From positions 7,254,001-7,318,000 of the forward strand of contig NZ_CP063808.1 of NCBI RefSeq assembly GCF_018128905.1: a stretch of DNA of 64,000 nucleotides, in the 5' to 3' direction. The DNA comes from Streptomyces sp. A2-16 (GTDB lineage: Bacteria; Actinomycetota; Actinomycetes; Streptomycetales; Streptomycetaceae). The notes beneath the pieces were generated by a model. The model saw only the letters and a program-made list of their open reading frames with translations. It made no database searches and was not told the origin of the DNA. The position numbers and the translations under genes are program-made. Of the stretch, positions 8,235-17,138 are shown piece after piece; positions within the stretch are counted from its first letter, which is position 1, and the number at the start of each line of letters is the position of its first letter.

Positions 8235-8447
8235 GAGGGAAACCTAACCGCCGGGAGCCACGGGACGCGAACCCGCACCCGAGCCGTCTCGGTTTCTGGG
8301 CGACCCAGCAGGTCCCACCCGGTCTCCCCGCCCTCGAAGACACCGGGTCCCCGGGCCGCGCACCCAGCCGCGAGGCCCGGCAGAAGCCGGACAACCACCC
8401 AGCCCCAACCCTCCGGAAGGCTCCCGGGACACGGCACGCGCACCCCC

Positions 8448-9005
8448 TCAGGACATCGACCGCACCCCCTCCGGGATCACCCGTGCCAGCACCTCCCGCG
8501 CGTACCCCTCGTCGTACGGTGCCCCCGTCAGCAGCACCTGGAGACAGATGCCGTCCATCAGCGCGACCAGCGCCCGTGCCGTGACCGGGTCCGTGCGGTG
8601 GGCGAGGCGATCGGCGAGGTCGTCGGCCCATTCGGCGGCGACGGGGCGCAGGGCGGGTCGGCGCAGGGCGGCGAGATAGAGCTCGTACTCCAGCTCGACG
8701 CCGGTGCGGTCGCCGCCGAGCCAGTCACCGAGTACGCGGGCGAGGCCGACGGCGAGGTCGGCACCGGGGTCGTCGAGCGTGCCGTGCGCGGCGACCGCCT
8801 TGGCGAAGCCCTCGCTGGCCTGGCGCAGCGCGGCGACCATCAGCTCGTCGAGGCTCTTGAAGTGGTACGTCGTCGACCCGAGCGGTACGTCGGCCTCCGC
8901 GGCGGCGCTGCGGTGGCTGAGCCCCGCGAGCCCCTTCTGCCCCACGACCCGGATGGCCGCGTCGATGATCCGCTGCCGGCGCTCGGGGTCGTGCCGCCGG
9001 GCCAT
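8448..9005 (-). CDS. TetR-family transcriptional repressor of the adjacent SMR pump
   Basis: The protein has 185 residues. The N-terminal TetR DNA-binding domain is clear: RRQRIIDAAIRVVGQKGLAG, then LSHRSAAAEADVPLGSTTYH and FKSLDELM. The C-terminal ligand domain is variable, as usual. Its ATG shares one base with the stop of the SMR gene upstream (TGATG), so the two are one operon. The arrangement implies drug-responsive autoregulation of the efflux gene. A candidate operator lies at 9327-9340. This gene is not needed for dapD, which has its own start 214 bases downstream. Confidence 0.9.
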   Translation of the reverse strand: MARRHDPERRQRIIDAAIRVVGQKGLAGLSHRSAAAEADVPLGSTTYHFKSLDELMVAALRQASEGFAKAVAAHGTLDDPGADLAVGLARVLGDWLGGDRTGVELEYELYLAALRRPALRPVAAEWADDLADRLAHRTDPVTARALVALMDGICLQVLLTGAPYDEGYAREVLARVIPEGVRSMS

Positions 9006-9325
9006 CAGTGCGCCCCGCCGAGGTTCAGGACCACGACCCCCACGATGATCAGCGCGATCCCGGCGGCCTTGGTGACCGTCATCCCCTCCCCGAGGAAGAC
9101 CATCCCGATCGAGGCGATCGCGGCGGTGCCGACCCCGGCCCAGATCGCGTAGGCGGTGCCGACCGACACCGTCTTCAGCGTCTGGGCGAGCAGCGCGAAG
9201 GAGAGCACATAGCCGAGCACGGTCAGCAGCGAGGGCCCGAGCCGGCTGAAGCCCTCGGTGTACTTCATGGCCGTGGTCGCTCCGACCTCGGCGGCGATGG
9301 CTCCGGCGAGCAGCAGGTATCCCAT
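9005..9325 (-). CDS. Small multidrug resistance (SMR/EmrE-type) exporter
   Basis: The protein has 106 residues and four membrane helices. It starts MGYLLLAGAIAAEVGATTAM; the membrane-embedded Glu (E13 here) is the proton/drug-coupling residue of the family. The GxxxAYAIW motif appears as VGTAYAIWAGVG and the dimerisation helix 4 near GIALIIVGVVVLN. SMR proteins export lipophilic cations or guanidinium as dimers in the membrane. No ribosome binding site is visible before the ATG at 9323-9325, which suggests a leaderless transcript. The downstream TetR gene overlaps it. Confidence 0.92.
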   Translation of the reverse strand: MGYLLLAGAIAAEVGATTAMKYTEGFSRLGPSLLTVLGYVLSFALLAQTLKTVSVGTAYAIWAGVGTAAIASIGMVFLGEGMTVTKAAGIALIIVGVVVLNLGGAH

Positions 9326-9326
9326 G

Positions 9327-9340
9327 TGTACAAGCGTACA
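9327..9340 (-). promoter_or_regulatory. Inverted repeat, candidate TetR operator
   Basis: TGTAC (9327-9331), AAGC spacer and GTACA (9336-9340) form a perfect inverted repeat one base upstream of the SMR start codon. Its position over the likely promoter start site suits repression by the TetR regulator encoded by the second gene of the operon. Confidence 0.5.
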
Positions 9341-9591
9341 TAACGGCGCCCGGTCATGAGCCCGTACGGGACAAGCGGGGCAGAGGTGAGCACATCACCA
9401 CTCCCGCCGCCCAACTGGGCACGACCGAGGGCCCACTGAGCGGCGAATGTGGAAACGGGCCGGTTCAAAGGGCTGCTCGGGACGGCCTGAAACCACTAGT
9501 GTTCACCCGCAACCACCTGTGTTTCACCATTCACATACCGCGCCACCACAGCAGCGGCACGTCGCACCGCGCCGCGCCGGAGGAACAGCGC

Positions 9592-10407
9592 ATGCCCGAA
9601 GACAAGTCCCGGCCGCCCCAGGACCGCCCCTGGGAGAACGGCTGGACGTTGGACACCTCCCGTACGCCCGGCACCAGACGGCTCTATCTGGCCGGGGCGA
9701 TGGCGGTGGCCACGATCGTCGCCTGTGTCGCGGCGATAGCCGCCACCGACAACGGAGATGACAACTCGTCAAAAACCGCGCGTGACGAGGGAGGCCTGAT
9801 CTCCTTCTCCTCGCAGCCCGCGACGACCACCGCGCCGCAGGGCGACAGCGGCCTGTCCTCGGTGTCCCCCACTCCCCGGGGACCCCGGCAGCAGGGCACC
9901 GGCCCCACCGTCGCGGTCACGACCTCCCCGAAGCCGCCCAAACCCACCGCGTCCAAGGGCGGTTCGTCGAAGCCGAAGCCCTCCGCGACCTACCGTTCGT
10001 TCCGCTCGGTCAACTACCCCAGCCGCTTCTGGCACGTGGACGACGGCTATGTGGGCCTGGACCCGGTCAGCGGCTCGCAGTCCCGCGAGGACGCCACCTT
10101 CAAGCAGGTCAAGGGGCTGGCGGACGGCTCCTGTTACTCGTTCACCACCCGTGACGGCACGTACCTGCGCCACCGCAGCTTCGTGCTCCGGGCGGAACGA
10201 AACGACGGCTCGTCCCTTTTCAAGCAGGACGCCACGTTCTGCCTCCGGGACGCCGCCTACACCGGTGGCGCGAAGATGCTGGAGTCGGTGAACTACCCCG
10301 GTTACTTCCTGCGCCACAAGAACTTCGTGATCCGCCTGGAACGCTTCGAGTACAGCTCGCAGTATCTGTCGGACTCGTCGTTCCAGCTGGTGGGCGGCCT
10401 GGCCTGA
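9592..10407 (+). CDS. Membrane-anchored AbfB-domain (arabinofuranose-binding) protein
   Basis: The protein has 271 residues. The ATG at 9592 follows GGAGGAA. A cytoplasmic N-terminus of 30 residues leads to one membrane helix (31-51, LYLAGAMAVATIVACVAAIA), then an extended Ser/Thr/Pro-rich linker (52-138), and a C-terminal AbfB beta-trefoil-like domain (about 140-271). The domain shows its three repeats: FRSVNYPSRFWHVDDGYVGL, YLRHRSFVLRAERNDGSS and ESVNYPGYFLRHKNFVIRLE. AbfB domains bind arabinofuranose side chains in arabinoxylan. There is no catalytic domain, so it is a surface lectin-like receptor rather than an enzyme. The linker resembles cell-wall-spanning segments. Confidence 0.82.
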   Translation: MPEDKSRPPQDRPWENGWTLDTSRTPGTRRLYLAGAMAVATIVACVAAIAATDNGDDNSSKTARDEGGLISFSSQPATTTAPQGDSGLSSVSPTPRGPRQQGTGPTVAVTTSPKPPKPTASKGGSSKPKPSATYRSFRSVNYPSRFWHVDDGYVGLDPVSGSQSREDATFKQVKGLADGSCYSFTTRDGTYLRHRSFVLRAERNDGSSLFKQDATFCLRDAAYTGGAKMLESVNYPGYFLRHKNFVIRLERFEYSSQYLSDSSFQLVGGLA

Positions 10408-10420
10408 GCCGTCCCCGAGA

Positions 10421-10464
10421 ACGTGAGAGCGGCGGCACCCCCGAAGGTGCCGCCGCTCTCGCGT
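10421..10464. terminator. Bidirectional hairpin between the AbfB gene and the suf operon end
   Basis: The arms 10425-10438 and 10447-10460 pair perfectly and extend with one G-T wobble to 10421/10464; the loop is 8 bases. It lies between two convergent genes. Confidence 0.85.
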
Positions 10465-10474
10465 GTGCGCTCGC

Positions 10475-10807
10475 TCAGACGTTGAACCCGAGCGCCCGAA
10501 GCTGCTCGCGTCCGTCGTCCGTGATCTTGTCCGGTCCCCACGGCGGCATCCACACCCAGTTGATGCGGAGTTCGCTGACGAGGCCGTCCGTGGCGGACTT
10601 GGCCTGGTCCTCGATGACGTCCGTCAGCGGACAGGCCGCCGAGGTCAGGGTCATGTCGAGGGTCGCGATGTTCGCGTCGTCGATGTGGATGCCGTAGATC
10701 AGGCCGAGGTTGACGACGTCGATGCCCAGCTCGGGGTCGACGACGTCGTACAGGGCCTCGCGGATCTCTTCCTCGGAGGCCGGCTTCATCTCAATGGTCT
10801 CGCTCAT
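10475..10807 (-). CDS. SufT-like (DUF59/MIP18) iron-sulfur assembly factor
   Basis: The product is 110 residues from the ATG at 10805-10807, which overlaps the sufU stop by 4 bases. The DUF59 core is typical: EEEIREALYDVVDPELGIDV, then NLGLIYGIHI and the conserved Cys in SAACPLTDVIEDQAK. DUF59 proteins assist in Fe-S cluster delivery and are often the last gene of suf operons in actinobacteria. It likely supports maturation of specific cluster-containing enzymes; the partner cannot be told from sequence. Confidence 0.88.
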   Translation of the reverse strand: MSETIEMKPASEEEIREALYDVVDPELGIDVVNLGLIYGIHIDDANIATLDMTLTSAACPLTDVIEDQAKSATDGLVSELRINWVWMPPWGPDKITDDGREQLRALGFNV

Positions 10808-11268
10808 GCCGTCTTCCTTTCGGCGTCGGCGCCCAGCGCCTGGGCCGTCGCGTCCTTCCACGCCATCCAGCTGAGGAGGGCGCACTTGACCCGGGCCGGG
10901 TACTTGGAGACACCGGCGAACGCGACCGCGTCCTCCAGCACCTCCTCCATCGCGTCGTCGGGCTCGATCCTGCCCTTCGACTGCATCAGCTCCAGGAAGG
11001 TCTCCTGAACCCGCTGCGCGTCCGCCAGGTCCTTGCCGACCAGCAGATCGTTCAGCACGGACGCGCTGGCCTGGCTGATCGAGCAGCCCTGGCCCTCGTA
11101 GGAGACGTCCTCGATCCTCGTGCCGTCGTACTTCACACGCAGGGTGATCTCGTCGCCGCACGTCGGGTTCACGTGGTGCACCTCGGCGTCGCCATCCCGG
11201 AGACCACGCCCGTGCGGGTGCTTGTAGTGGTCCAGGATGACTTCCTGGTACATCGAGTCCAGCTTCAT
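10804..11268 (-). CDS. sufU: SufU Fe-S assembly protein / sulfurtransferase partner of SufS
   Basis: The protein has 154 residues. Cluster or zinc ligands are visible: C37 and D39 in NPTCGDE, C62 in GQGCSISQAS and C129 in RVKCALLSW. The long insertion between C62 and C129, absent from IscU, is the SufU hallmark. In Gram-positives, SufU is a zinc-dependent sulfurtransferase that takes persulfide from SufS. It follows sufS after 17 bases and overlaps the SufT-like gene by 4 bases. Confidence 0.92.
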   Translation of the reverse strand: MKLDSMYQEVILDHYKHPHGRGLRDGDAEVHHVNPTCGDEITLRVKYDGTRIEDVSYEGQGCSISQASASVLNDLLVGKDLADAQRVQETFLELMQSKGRIEPDDAMEEVLEDAVAFAGVSKYPARVKCALLSWMAWKDATAQALGADAERKTA

Positions 11269-11285
11269 GCGATAGCCCGTTCCCG

Positions 11286-12542
11286 TCAGCCGAAGAAGTT
11301 CCGTACGTGCTCCAGACCCTCGACCAGTGCGTCGATCTCGGCCGGAGTGGAGTACAGATAGAACGACGCTCGCGTGGTCGCGGGAATTCCGTACCGGAGG
11401 CAGACCGGCCGCGCGCAGTGGTGGCCGACCCGGACCGCGATGCCCTCCTCGTCGAGAACCTGGCCCACGTCGTGCGGGTGGATGTCGCCGAGCGTGAAGG
11501 AGATCGCCGCGCCCCGGTCCTCGGCCGTGGTCGGGCCGATGATCCTGAGGTCCGGGACCTCCGCCAGGCGCTTCACCGCGTACTCGGTCAGCGCGTGCTC
11601 ATGGGCGAGGACCTTGTCCATGCCGATCGAGTTGAGGTAGTCGATCGCCGCGCCCAGGCCCACCGCCTGCGCGATCGGGGGCGTGCCCGCCTCGAACTTG
11701 TGCGGCGCCGGGGCGTACGTCGACGAGTGCATCGACACGGTCTCGATCATCTCGCCGCCGCCGAGGAACGGGGGCAGGTCCTCCAGGAGTTCCTGCCGTC
11801 CCCACAGCACGCCGATGCCCGTCGGACCGCACATCTTGTGGCCGGTGAAGGCCACGAAGTCGGCCTGAAGCGCCTGCACGTCCACCGGCATGTGCGGGGC
11901 CGCCTGGGAGGCGTCGATGCAGACCAGCGCGCCGACCTCCTGCGCACGGCGGATGATCGTCTCGACCGGGTTGACCGTGCCCAGGATGTTCGACACCAGC
12001 ACGAAGGAGACGATCTTCGTCTTCTCGGTGATGATCTCGTCGATGTTGGAGAGGTCGAGGCGGCCGTCGTCGGTCAGCCCGAACCACTTCAGCTTCGCGC
12101 CCGTGCGCTGCGACAGCAGCTGCCACGGCACGATGTTGGAGTGGTGCTCCATCTCCGTGATGACGATCTCGGTCTCGGAGTCCACGCGGTAGGGCTCGTC
12201 GGCCCAGCCCAGCATGTTCGCCACGAGGTTGAGCGACTCGGAGGCGTTCTTGGTGAAGATCACCTCGTCGCGCGAGGGCGCGTTGATGAACTCGGCGACC
12301 TTGTCGCGCGCGCCCTCGTACAGCGCCGTGGCCTCCTCGGCGAGCACATGCACACCGCGGTGGACGTTGGCGTTGTAGCGCTCGTAGTACTCGCTCAGGG
12401 CGTCCAGCACCTGGCGCGGCTTCTGCGAGGTCGCCGCGTTGTCCAGGTAGACGAGCTTCCGGTCGTCGTGGACCAGGCGGTCCAGGATCGGGAAGTCCTT
12501 GCGGATCGCCTCTGTGTCGAGGAGGCCCGGCAGCTGTGTCAC
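11286..12542 (-). CDS. sufS: Cysteine desulfurase SufS
   Basis: A 418-residue PLP enzyme that frees sulfur from L-cysteine as a persulfide. The PLP Lys lies in VAFTGHKMCGPTGIGVLWG, and the catalytic Cys in AVRVGHHCARPVCLRYG. The N-terminus contains the substrate-binding VYLDNAATSQKPRQVLDAL. The short active-site loop and RxGHHCAxP context identify the group II (SufS/CsdB) class rather than IscS. The ATG overlaps the sufC stop by 4 bases, supporting the operon. Confidence 0.95.
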   Translation of the reverse strand: MTQLPGLLDTEAIRKDFPILDRLVHDDRKLVYLDNAATSQKPRQVLDALSEYYERYNANVHRGVHVLAEEATALYEGARDKVAEFINAPSRDEVIFTKNASESLNLVANMLGWADEPYRVDSETEIVITEMEHHSNIVPWQLLSQRTGAKLKWFGLTDDGRLDLSNIDEIITEKTKIVSFVLVSNILGTVNPVETIIRRAQEVGALVCIDASQAAPHMPVDVQALQADFVAFTGHKMCGPTGIGVLWGRQELLEDLPPFLGGGEMIETVSMHSSTYAPAPHKFEAGTPPIAQAVGLGAAIDYLNSIGMDKVLAHEHALTEYAVKRLAEVPDLRIIGPTTAEDRGAAISFTLGDIHPHDVGQVLDEEGIAVRVGHHCARPVCLRYGIPATTRASFYLYSTPAEIDALVEGLEHVRNFFG

Positions 12543-13303
12543 TCGGATGCGCCACCCTTCGTGTAAACCTCGTAGCCCTCGTTCTCCAGCTTGTCGGCGA
12601 GCTCGGCGCCGCCGGACTCGACGATGCGTCCGCCGGAGAAGACGTGGACGAAGTCGGGCTTGATGTAGCGCAGGATGCGCGTGTAGTGCGTGATCAGCAG
12701 GGTGCCGACCTCACCGGTCTCACGGACGCGGTTGACGCCCTCGGAAACGATCCGCAGCGCGTCGACGTCCAGGCCGGAGTCCGTCTCGTCGAGGATCGCG
12801 ACCTTCGGCTTGAGCAGTTCGAGCTGGAGGATCTCGTGGCGCTTCTTCTCACCGCCGGAGAAGCCCTCGTTGACGTTGCGCTCGGCGAAGGAGGGGTCCA
12901 TGTTGAGGCGCTCCATGGCCTCCTTGACCTCCTTCACCCAGGTGCGCAGCTTGGGGGCCTCGCCGCGGATGGCGGTGGCGGAGGTGCGCAGGAAGTTGGA
13001 GACCGAGACGCCGGGGACCTCGACGGGGTACTGCATCGCCAGGAACAGGCCCGCGCGGGCGCGCTCGTCGACCTCCATCTCCAGGACGTCCTCGCCGTCG
13101 AGGGTGACGGTGCCGCCGGTGATGGTGTACTTCGGGTGACCCGCGAGGGAGTAGGCGAGAGTCGACTTGCCGGAGCCGTTGGGGCCCATGATGGCGTGCG
13201 TCTCGCCCTGCTTCACGGTCAGGTCGACACCCTTGAGGATCTCCTTCGTGGCGTTGTCGGCCTCGACGGTGACGTGCAGGTCTCGGATTTCAAGCGTTGC
13301 CAT
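12539..13303 (-). CDS. sufC: SufC ATPase of the SufBCD scaffold
   Basis: This is a 254-residue ABC-type ATPase. It shows Walker A GPNGSGKSTLAYSL, the SufC-specific signature FSGGEKKRHEILQLEL and Walker B LKPKVAILDETDSGLD. SufC hydrolyses ATP to open SufB-SufD and drive cluster assembly; it is cytosolic and does not transport. It sits between the Rieske-type ferredoxin and sufS. The first residues MATLEIRDLHVTVE are typical. Confidence 0.95.
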   Translation of the reverse strand: MATLEIRDLHVTVEADNATKEILKGVDLTVKQGETHAIMGPNGSGKSTLAYSLAGHPKYTITGGTVTLDGEDVLEMEVDERARAGLFLAMQYPVEVPGVSVSNFLRTSATAIRGEAPKLRTWVKEVKEAMERLNMDPSFAERNVNEGFSGGEKKRHEILQLELLKPKVAILDETDSGLDVDALRIVSEGVNRVRETGEVGTLLITHYTRILRYIKPDFVHVFSGGRIVESGGAELADKLENEGYEVYTKGGASE

Positions 13304-13310
13304 GGGTGCC

Positions 13311-13628
13311 TCAGGACTCCTGGGTGAGGGAGACGAGCACGTCGTCCCCTTCGATCTTTACGGGGTATACGGGGACGGGGCGCGTCGCGGGGAGGCCGGA
13401 CGGCTTGCCGGTGCGCAGGTCGAAGCTGGAGCCGTGCAGCCAGCACTCGATCTGGCAGTCCTCCACCTCGCCCTCGGAGAGCGAGACGTTCGCGTGGGAG
13501 CAGATGTCGTGGATCGCGAACACCTCCCCCTCGGTCTGCACGACCGAGACCGGCGTGCCGTCGAGTTCCACCCGCTTCGGGGTGTCCTCCTCCAGCTCGC
13601 TCAGCCCGCAGGCGCGTACGTAGGCCAT
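13311..13628 (-). CDS. Rieske [2Fe-2S] ferredoxin of the suf operon
   Basis: The product is 105 residues from the ATG at 13626-13628, which shares a base with the sufD stop (TGATG). The Rieske ligands are C43/H45 in CSHANVSL and C62/H65 in CWLHGSSF, with 16 residues between them. It resembles ferredoxin subunits of bacterial non-heme dioxygenases, but its place inside the suf operon is conserved in actinobacteria and points to electron supply for cluster assembly or repair. It is not linked to any oxygenase here. Confidence 0.9.
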   Translation of the reverse strand: MAYVRACGLSELEEDTPKRVELDGTPVSVVQTEGEVFAIHDICSHANVSLSEGEVEDCQIECWLHGSSFDLRTGKPSGLPATRPVPVYPVKIEGDDVLVSLTQES

Positions 13629-14809
13629 CAGACGGTGGCCTCCAGCTCCTCGTCGATCTTCACGAGAAGGCGCTCTTCGATGTCGTCGACACCGATCTGC
13701 TGGACCAGCTCCGCGAAGAAGCCGCGGACCACCAGACGGCGGGCCTCGTCGGCCGGGATGCCGCGGGCCATCAGGTAGAAGAGCTGCTCGTCGTCGAAGC
13801 GGCCGGTCGCCGAGGCGTGGCCGGCGCCGACGATCTCGCCGGTCTCGATCTCGAGGTTCGGCACGGAGTCGACCCGGGCGCCGTCGGTGAGGACGAGGTT
13901 GCGGTTCATCTCGTAGGTGTCGGTGCCCTCGGCCTTGGCCTCGATGAGCACGTCGCCGATCCACACCGCGTGGGCGCCCTCGCCCTGGAGCGCGCCCTTG
14001 TAGGCGACGTTCGACTTGCAGTGCGGGGTGTTGTGGTCGACCAGGAGGCGGTGCTCCTGGTGCTGGCCGGCGTCGGTGAAGTACAGGCCGAACAGCTCGG
14101 CCTCGCCACCGGTGCCGGCGTAGGCGACGCGCGGGTGCAGCCGGACGAGGTCGCCGCCGAAGGTGACCACGAACGACTTGAAGGTGGCGTCGCGGCCGAT
14201 CAGCGCGTTGTGCTGGGCCACGTGCACGGCCTTGTCGTCCCAGTCCTGGACGGAGACGACGGTCAGCTTGGCGCCGTCGCCCAGGACGTAGTCGACGTTG
14301 GCGGCGAGCACCGCGTCACCGGTGTGGTCGATGACCACGACGGCCTCGGCGAAGGCGCCCAGCTCGATCACCTGGTGGGCGAAGGCGGTGCCGCCCTCGC
14401 CGTGCACGGCGATCCGGATGGGCTCGGTGAGGACCGTCTCCTTGGGGACGGTGATCACGCCGGCCTTCTCGAACGCGGAGTACGCCTGGGCGGCGATCCG
14501 GTCCACCGGGGTACCGGCCCTGCCGAGGCGGGCGTCGCCGCGGTCGACGGTCTCGACGGTGACGCCCTCGGGGGCGTCCACGTCGACCTTCAGGCCGCCG
14601 TCGGTCGCGACGGCGGTGCCGTCGTGCAGCCCGCGCAGGCGCTCCAGCGGGGTGAACCGCCATTCCTCCTCGCGACCGTGCGGGACCGGGAAGTCCGCCA
14701 CGTCGAAGGAGGGGGGCGCGCTCATGCGCGTGGCGACGGTCGACTCGGCGGCCACCGCGATCTGGCCCGCGGTGGTGGACCCCACGGGGATGTTCTGAGC
14801 CTCAGCCAT
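13628..14809 (-). CDS. sufD: SufD, Fe-S cluster scaffold subunit
   Basis: The protein has 393 residues. The N-terminus has a variable helical region, then the parallel beta-helix core (VVVIDHTGDAVLAANVDYVL and neighbours) and the conserved C-terminal SufB/D block with GRFDDEQLFYLMARGIPADE and VVRGFFAELVQQI. SufD pairs with SufB and SufC2; the complex is the de novo scaffold. The absence of the SufB-specific extra N-terminal domain separates it from SufB. It follows sufB after 59 bases. Confidence 0.94.
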   Translation of the reverse strand: MAEAQNIPVGSTTAGQIAVAAESTVATRMSAPPSFDVADFPVPHGREEEWRFTPLERLRGLHDGTAVATDGGLKVDVDAPEGVTVETVDRGDARLGRAGTPVDRIAAQAYSAFEKAGVITVPKETVLTEPIRIAVHGEGGTAFAHQVIELGAFAEAVVVIDHTGDAVLAANVDYVLGDGAKLTVVSVQDWDDKAVHVAQHNALIGRDATFKSFVVTFGGDLVRLHPRVAYAGTGGEAELFGLYFTDAGQHQEHRLLVDHNTPHCKSNVAYKGALQGEGAHAVWIGDVLIEAKAEGTDTYEMNRNLVLTDGARVDSVPNLEIETGEIVGAGHASATGRFDDEQLFYLMARGIPADEARRLVVRGFFAELVQQIGVDDIEERLLVKIDEELEATV

Positions 14810-14868
14810 GGCTGTCGGTCTGCTCTCTTCCTACGTCAGAAATATGCCGCTGCTTCTCGAAGGACGGG

Positions 14869-16293
14869 TCAGCCGACCGCGCCTTCCATCTGCAGCTCGA
14901 TCAGCCGGTTGAGCTCCAGCGCGTACTCCATCGGCAGTTCCTTGGCGATGGGCTCGACGAAGCCGCGCACGATCATGGCCATCGCCTCGAACTCGGTCAT
15001 GCCGCGGCTCATCAGGTAGAAGAGCTGGTCGTCACTGACCTTGGAGACGGTCGCCTCGTGGCCCATGGACACGTCGTCCTCGCGGACGTCCACGTAGGGG
15101 TAGGTGTCGGAGCGGGAGATGGTGTCGACGAGCAGCGCGTCGCACAGCACGTTGGACTTGGAGCCGTGGGCGCCCTCGCCGATCTCGACGAGACCGCGGT
15201 AGGACGTACGGCCGCCACCGCGCGCGACGGACTTCGACACGATGTTGGACGACGTGTTCGGCGCCATGTGGACCATCTTGGAGCCGGCGTCCTGGTGCTG
15301 GCCCTCGCCCGCGAAGGCAATGGAGAGGGTCTCGCCCTTGGCGTGCTCGCCCATCAGGTAGACGGCCGGGTACTTCATGGTGACCTTGGAGCCGATGTTG
15401 CCGTCGATCCACTCCATGGTCGCGCCCTCGTACGCCACGGCGCGCTTGGTGACCAGGTTGTAGACGTTGTTCGACCAGTTCTGGATGGTCGTGTAACGGC
15501 AGCGGGCGTTCTTCTTGACGATGATCTCGACGACCGCGGAGTGCAGCGAGTCCGACTTGTAGATCGGCGCGGTACAGCCCTCGACGTAGTGCACGTAGGC
15601 ACCCTCGTCGACGATGATCAGCGTCCGCTCGAACTGGCCCATGTTCTCGGTGTTGATCCGGAAGTAGGCCTGGAGCGGGATCTCGACGTGCACGCCCTTC
15701 GGCACGTAGATGAAGGAGCCGCCGGACCACACCGCGGTGTTGAGCGACGCGAACTTGTTGTCGCCGACCGGGATGACGGTGCCGAAGTACTCCTTGAAGA
15801 GCTCCGGGTGCTCCTTGAGAGCGGTGTCGGTGTCGAGGAAGATGACGCCCTGCTCCTCCAGGTCCTCACGGATCTGGTGGTAGACGACCTCGGACTCGTA
15901 CTGGGCCGCGACACCGGCGACGAGGCGCTGCTTCTCCGCCTCGGGGATGCCGAGCTTGTCGTACGTGTTCTTGATGTCCTCGGGCAGGTCCTCCCAGGAC
16001 TCCGCCTGCTTCTCCGTGGAGCGCACGAAGTACTTGATGTTGTCGAAGTCGATGCCGGAGAGGTCGGAGCCCCAGTTCGGCATGGGCTTCTTGTCGAACA
16101 GCCGCAGGCCCTTGAGACGGAGCTTGGTCATCCACTCCGGCTCGGACTTCTTCGCGGAGATGTCCCGGACGACGTCCTCATTGATGCCGCGCTTGGCAGA
16201 GGCACCAGCCACGTCGGAGTCGGCCCAGCCGTATTCGTAGTTGCCCAGACCCTCGAGCTCGGGGTGGGCAGTCTCCTCGATGGGGAGTGTCAT
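14869..16293 (-). CDS. sufB: SufB, Fe-S cluster scaffold subunit
   Basis: The protein has 474 residues. SufB-specific blocks are present: the N-terminal [20 protein letters not shown], the core [40 protein letters not shown] and the C-terminal [20 protein letters not shown]. The ATG overlaps the stop of the sufR-like gene by 4 bases. This is the main scaffold protein, and its position as first structural gene fits the canonical actinobacterial sufRBDCSU order. Confidence 0.96.
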   Translation of the reverse strand: MTLPIEETAHPELEGLGNYEYGWADSDVAGASAKRGINEDVVRDISAKKSEPEWMTKLRLKGLRLFDKKPMPNWGSDLSGIDFDNIKYFVRSTEKQAESWEDLPEDIKNTYDKLGIPEAEKQRLVAGVAAQYESEVVYHQIREDLEEQGVIFLDTDTALKEHPELFKEYFGTVIPVGDNKFASLNTAVWSGGSFIYVPKGVHVEIPLQAYFRINTENMGQFERTLIIVDEGAYVHYVEGCTAPIYKSDSLHSAVVEIIVKKNARCRYTTIQNWSNNVYNLVTKRAVAYEGATMEWIDGNIGSKVTMKYPAVYLMGEHAKGETLSIAFAGEGQHQDAGSKMVHMAPNTSSNIVSKSVARGGGRTSYRGLVEIGEGAHGSKSNVLCDALLVDTISRSDTYPYVDVREDDVSMGHEATVSKVSDDQLFYLMSRGMTEFEAMAMIVRGFVEPIAKELPMEYALELNRLIELQMEGAVG

Positions 16294-17033
16294 GCGGGGT
16301 TCCTCCCGGCGGTGCTTGCAGATGCGTTATGGGTGTTCTTGGAAATCTTTGGGATGAATGTCGTACAGACGCCGTCACCGTGGGCGATGGTTGCAAGTCG
16401 CTGGACGTGTGTCCCGAGCAGCTGCGAGAAGATCTCCGTCTCGGCGTCGCACAGCTGCGGGAATTTCTCCGCGACATGGGCCACCGGGCAGTGATGCTGG
16501 CAGAGCTGCTCGCCGACCGGTGCGCTGCGCGCCGTAGCAGCGTACCCGTCCGCGCTCAGGGCCTTGGCCAGGGCTTCGGTGCGCTCCTCGGGGGCGGCGG
16601 ACTCGACGGCCTTGCGGTACTCCTCGGCCTGCGCGGCGATCCTGGCACGCGCGAAGGCGACGACCGCCTCGTCCCCGCCGAAGCGCTCCTGGATCCAGAG
16701 CAGAGCGTCCGCGGCGAGCTTGTCGTAGGACTGGTCGAAGGCGTCCCGGCCGCAGTCGGTGAGCGCGAAGACCTTGGCGGGCCGGCCACGCGTCCGCGCG
16801 CCGTACACCCGCTGCTCCCGCGCCTCCACCACATCGTCGGCCACGAGCGCGTCCAGATGGCGCCGTACGGCCGCCGGGGTCAGCCCCAGCCGCCCGGCCA
16901 GTTCGGTGACGGTCGACGGGCCGTGGTCCAGGATGGATCGCGCGACGCGGTTGCGGGTGGACCGCTCACCGGTCGCGAGCTCCTCCTGAGGGGCCCCCGT
17001 GGGGGTCTCCCGAGCCTCGCCGACGTTTTTCAC
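16290..17033 (-). CDS. sufR: SufR-like Fe-S sensing repressor of the suf operon
   Basis: The product is 247 residues from GTG at 17031-17033; a TTG 36 bases upstream is in frame but would overlap the -35 of the promoter I propose. The winged helix is at residues about 26-95: [20 protein letters not shown], then [20 protein letters not shown]. The C-terminal third carries a Cys/His group ([18 protein letters not shown], then PQLCDAE), the likely Fe-S site of SufR proteins. It would bind DNA with cluster and release it when clusters are lacking. It is the first gene of the operon, hence autoregulated. Confidence 0.9.
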   Translation of the reverse strand: MKNVGEARETPTGAPQEELATGERSTRNRVARSILDHGPSTVTELAGRLGLTPAAVRRHLDALVADDVVEAREQRVYGARTRGRPAKVFALTDCGRDAFDQSYDKLAADALLWIQERFGGDEAVVAFARARIAAQAEEYRKAVESAAPEERTEALAKALSADGYAATARSAPVGEQLCQHHCPVAHVAEKFPQLCDAETEIFSQLLGTHVQRLATIAHGDGVCTTFIPKISKNTHNASASTAGRNPA

Positions 17034-17039
17034 AACGCC

Positions 17040-17069
17040 ATTGTTGCGTAATTCCTCAGGGCCGGGCAA
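17040..17069 (-). promoter_or_regulatory. Candidate leaderless promoter of the suf operon
   Basis: On the minus strand, TTGCCC (17064-17069) and AACAAT (17040-17045) are separated by 18 bases. The latter ends 6 bases before the GTG of sufR, so transcription would begin at the start codon itself. No ribosome binding site precedes that GTG at normal spacing, in line with a leaderless mRNA. Confidence 0.5.
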
Positions 17070-17104
17070 GCCGCGTCCGACCCGTGGATGGTGCCTTACA
17101 TCAC

Positions 17105-17123
17105 TTAGGCATCCCTAACCTGA
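17105..17123. promoter_or_regulatory. Iron-box-like (DmdR/IdeR-type) sequence upstream of sufR
   Basis: The 19 bases start TTAGG and end CTAACCTGA. They match the known DmdR/IdeR box (TTAGGTTAGGCTAACCTAA) at 13 of 19 positions, with both outer arms intact and the centre different. It lies about 70 bases upstream of the sufR start and may add iron control to the operon. Confidence 0.45.
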
Positions 17124-17138
17124 CCTGGGAAAACGATC

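Noticed and set aside
7251-9152. Long open frames opposite to dapD, suf and other genes (hundreds of residues)
   Set aside because: They have low-complexity Arg/Ala/Gly/Val compositions and mirror the codon bias of the genes on the other strand; no family sequence is present.
13311-13628. Ferredoxin subunit of a ring-hydroxylating dioxygenase
   Set aside because: The Rieske motif is there, but the gene is inside the suf operon with overlapping stop/start and no oxygenase genes are near.
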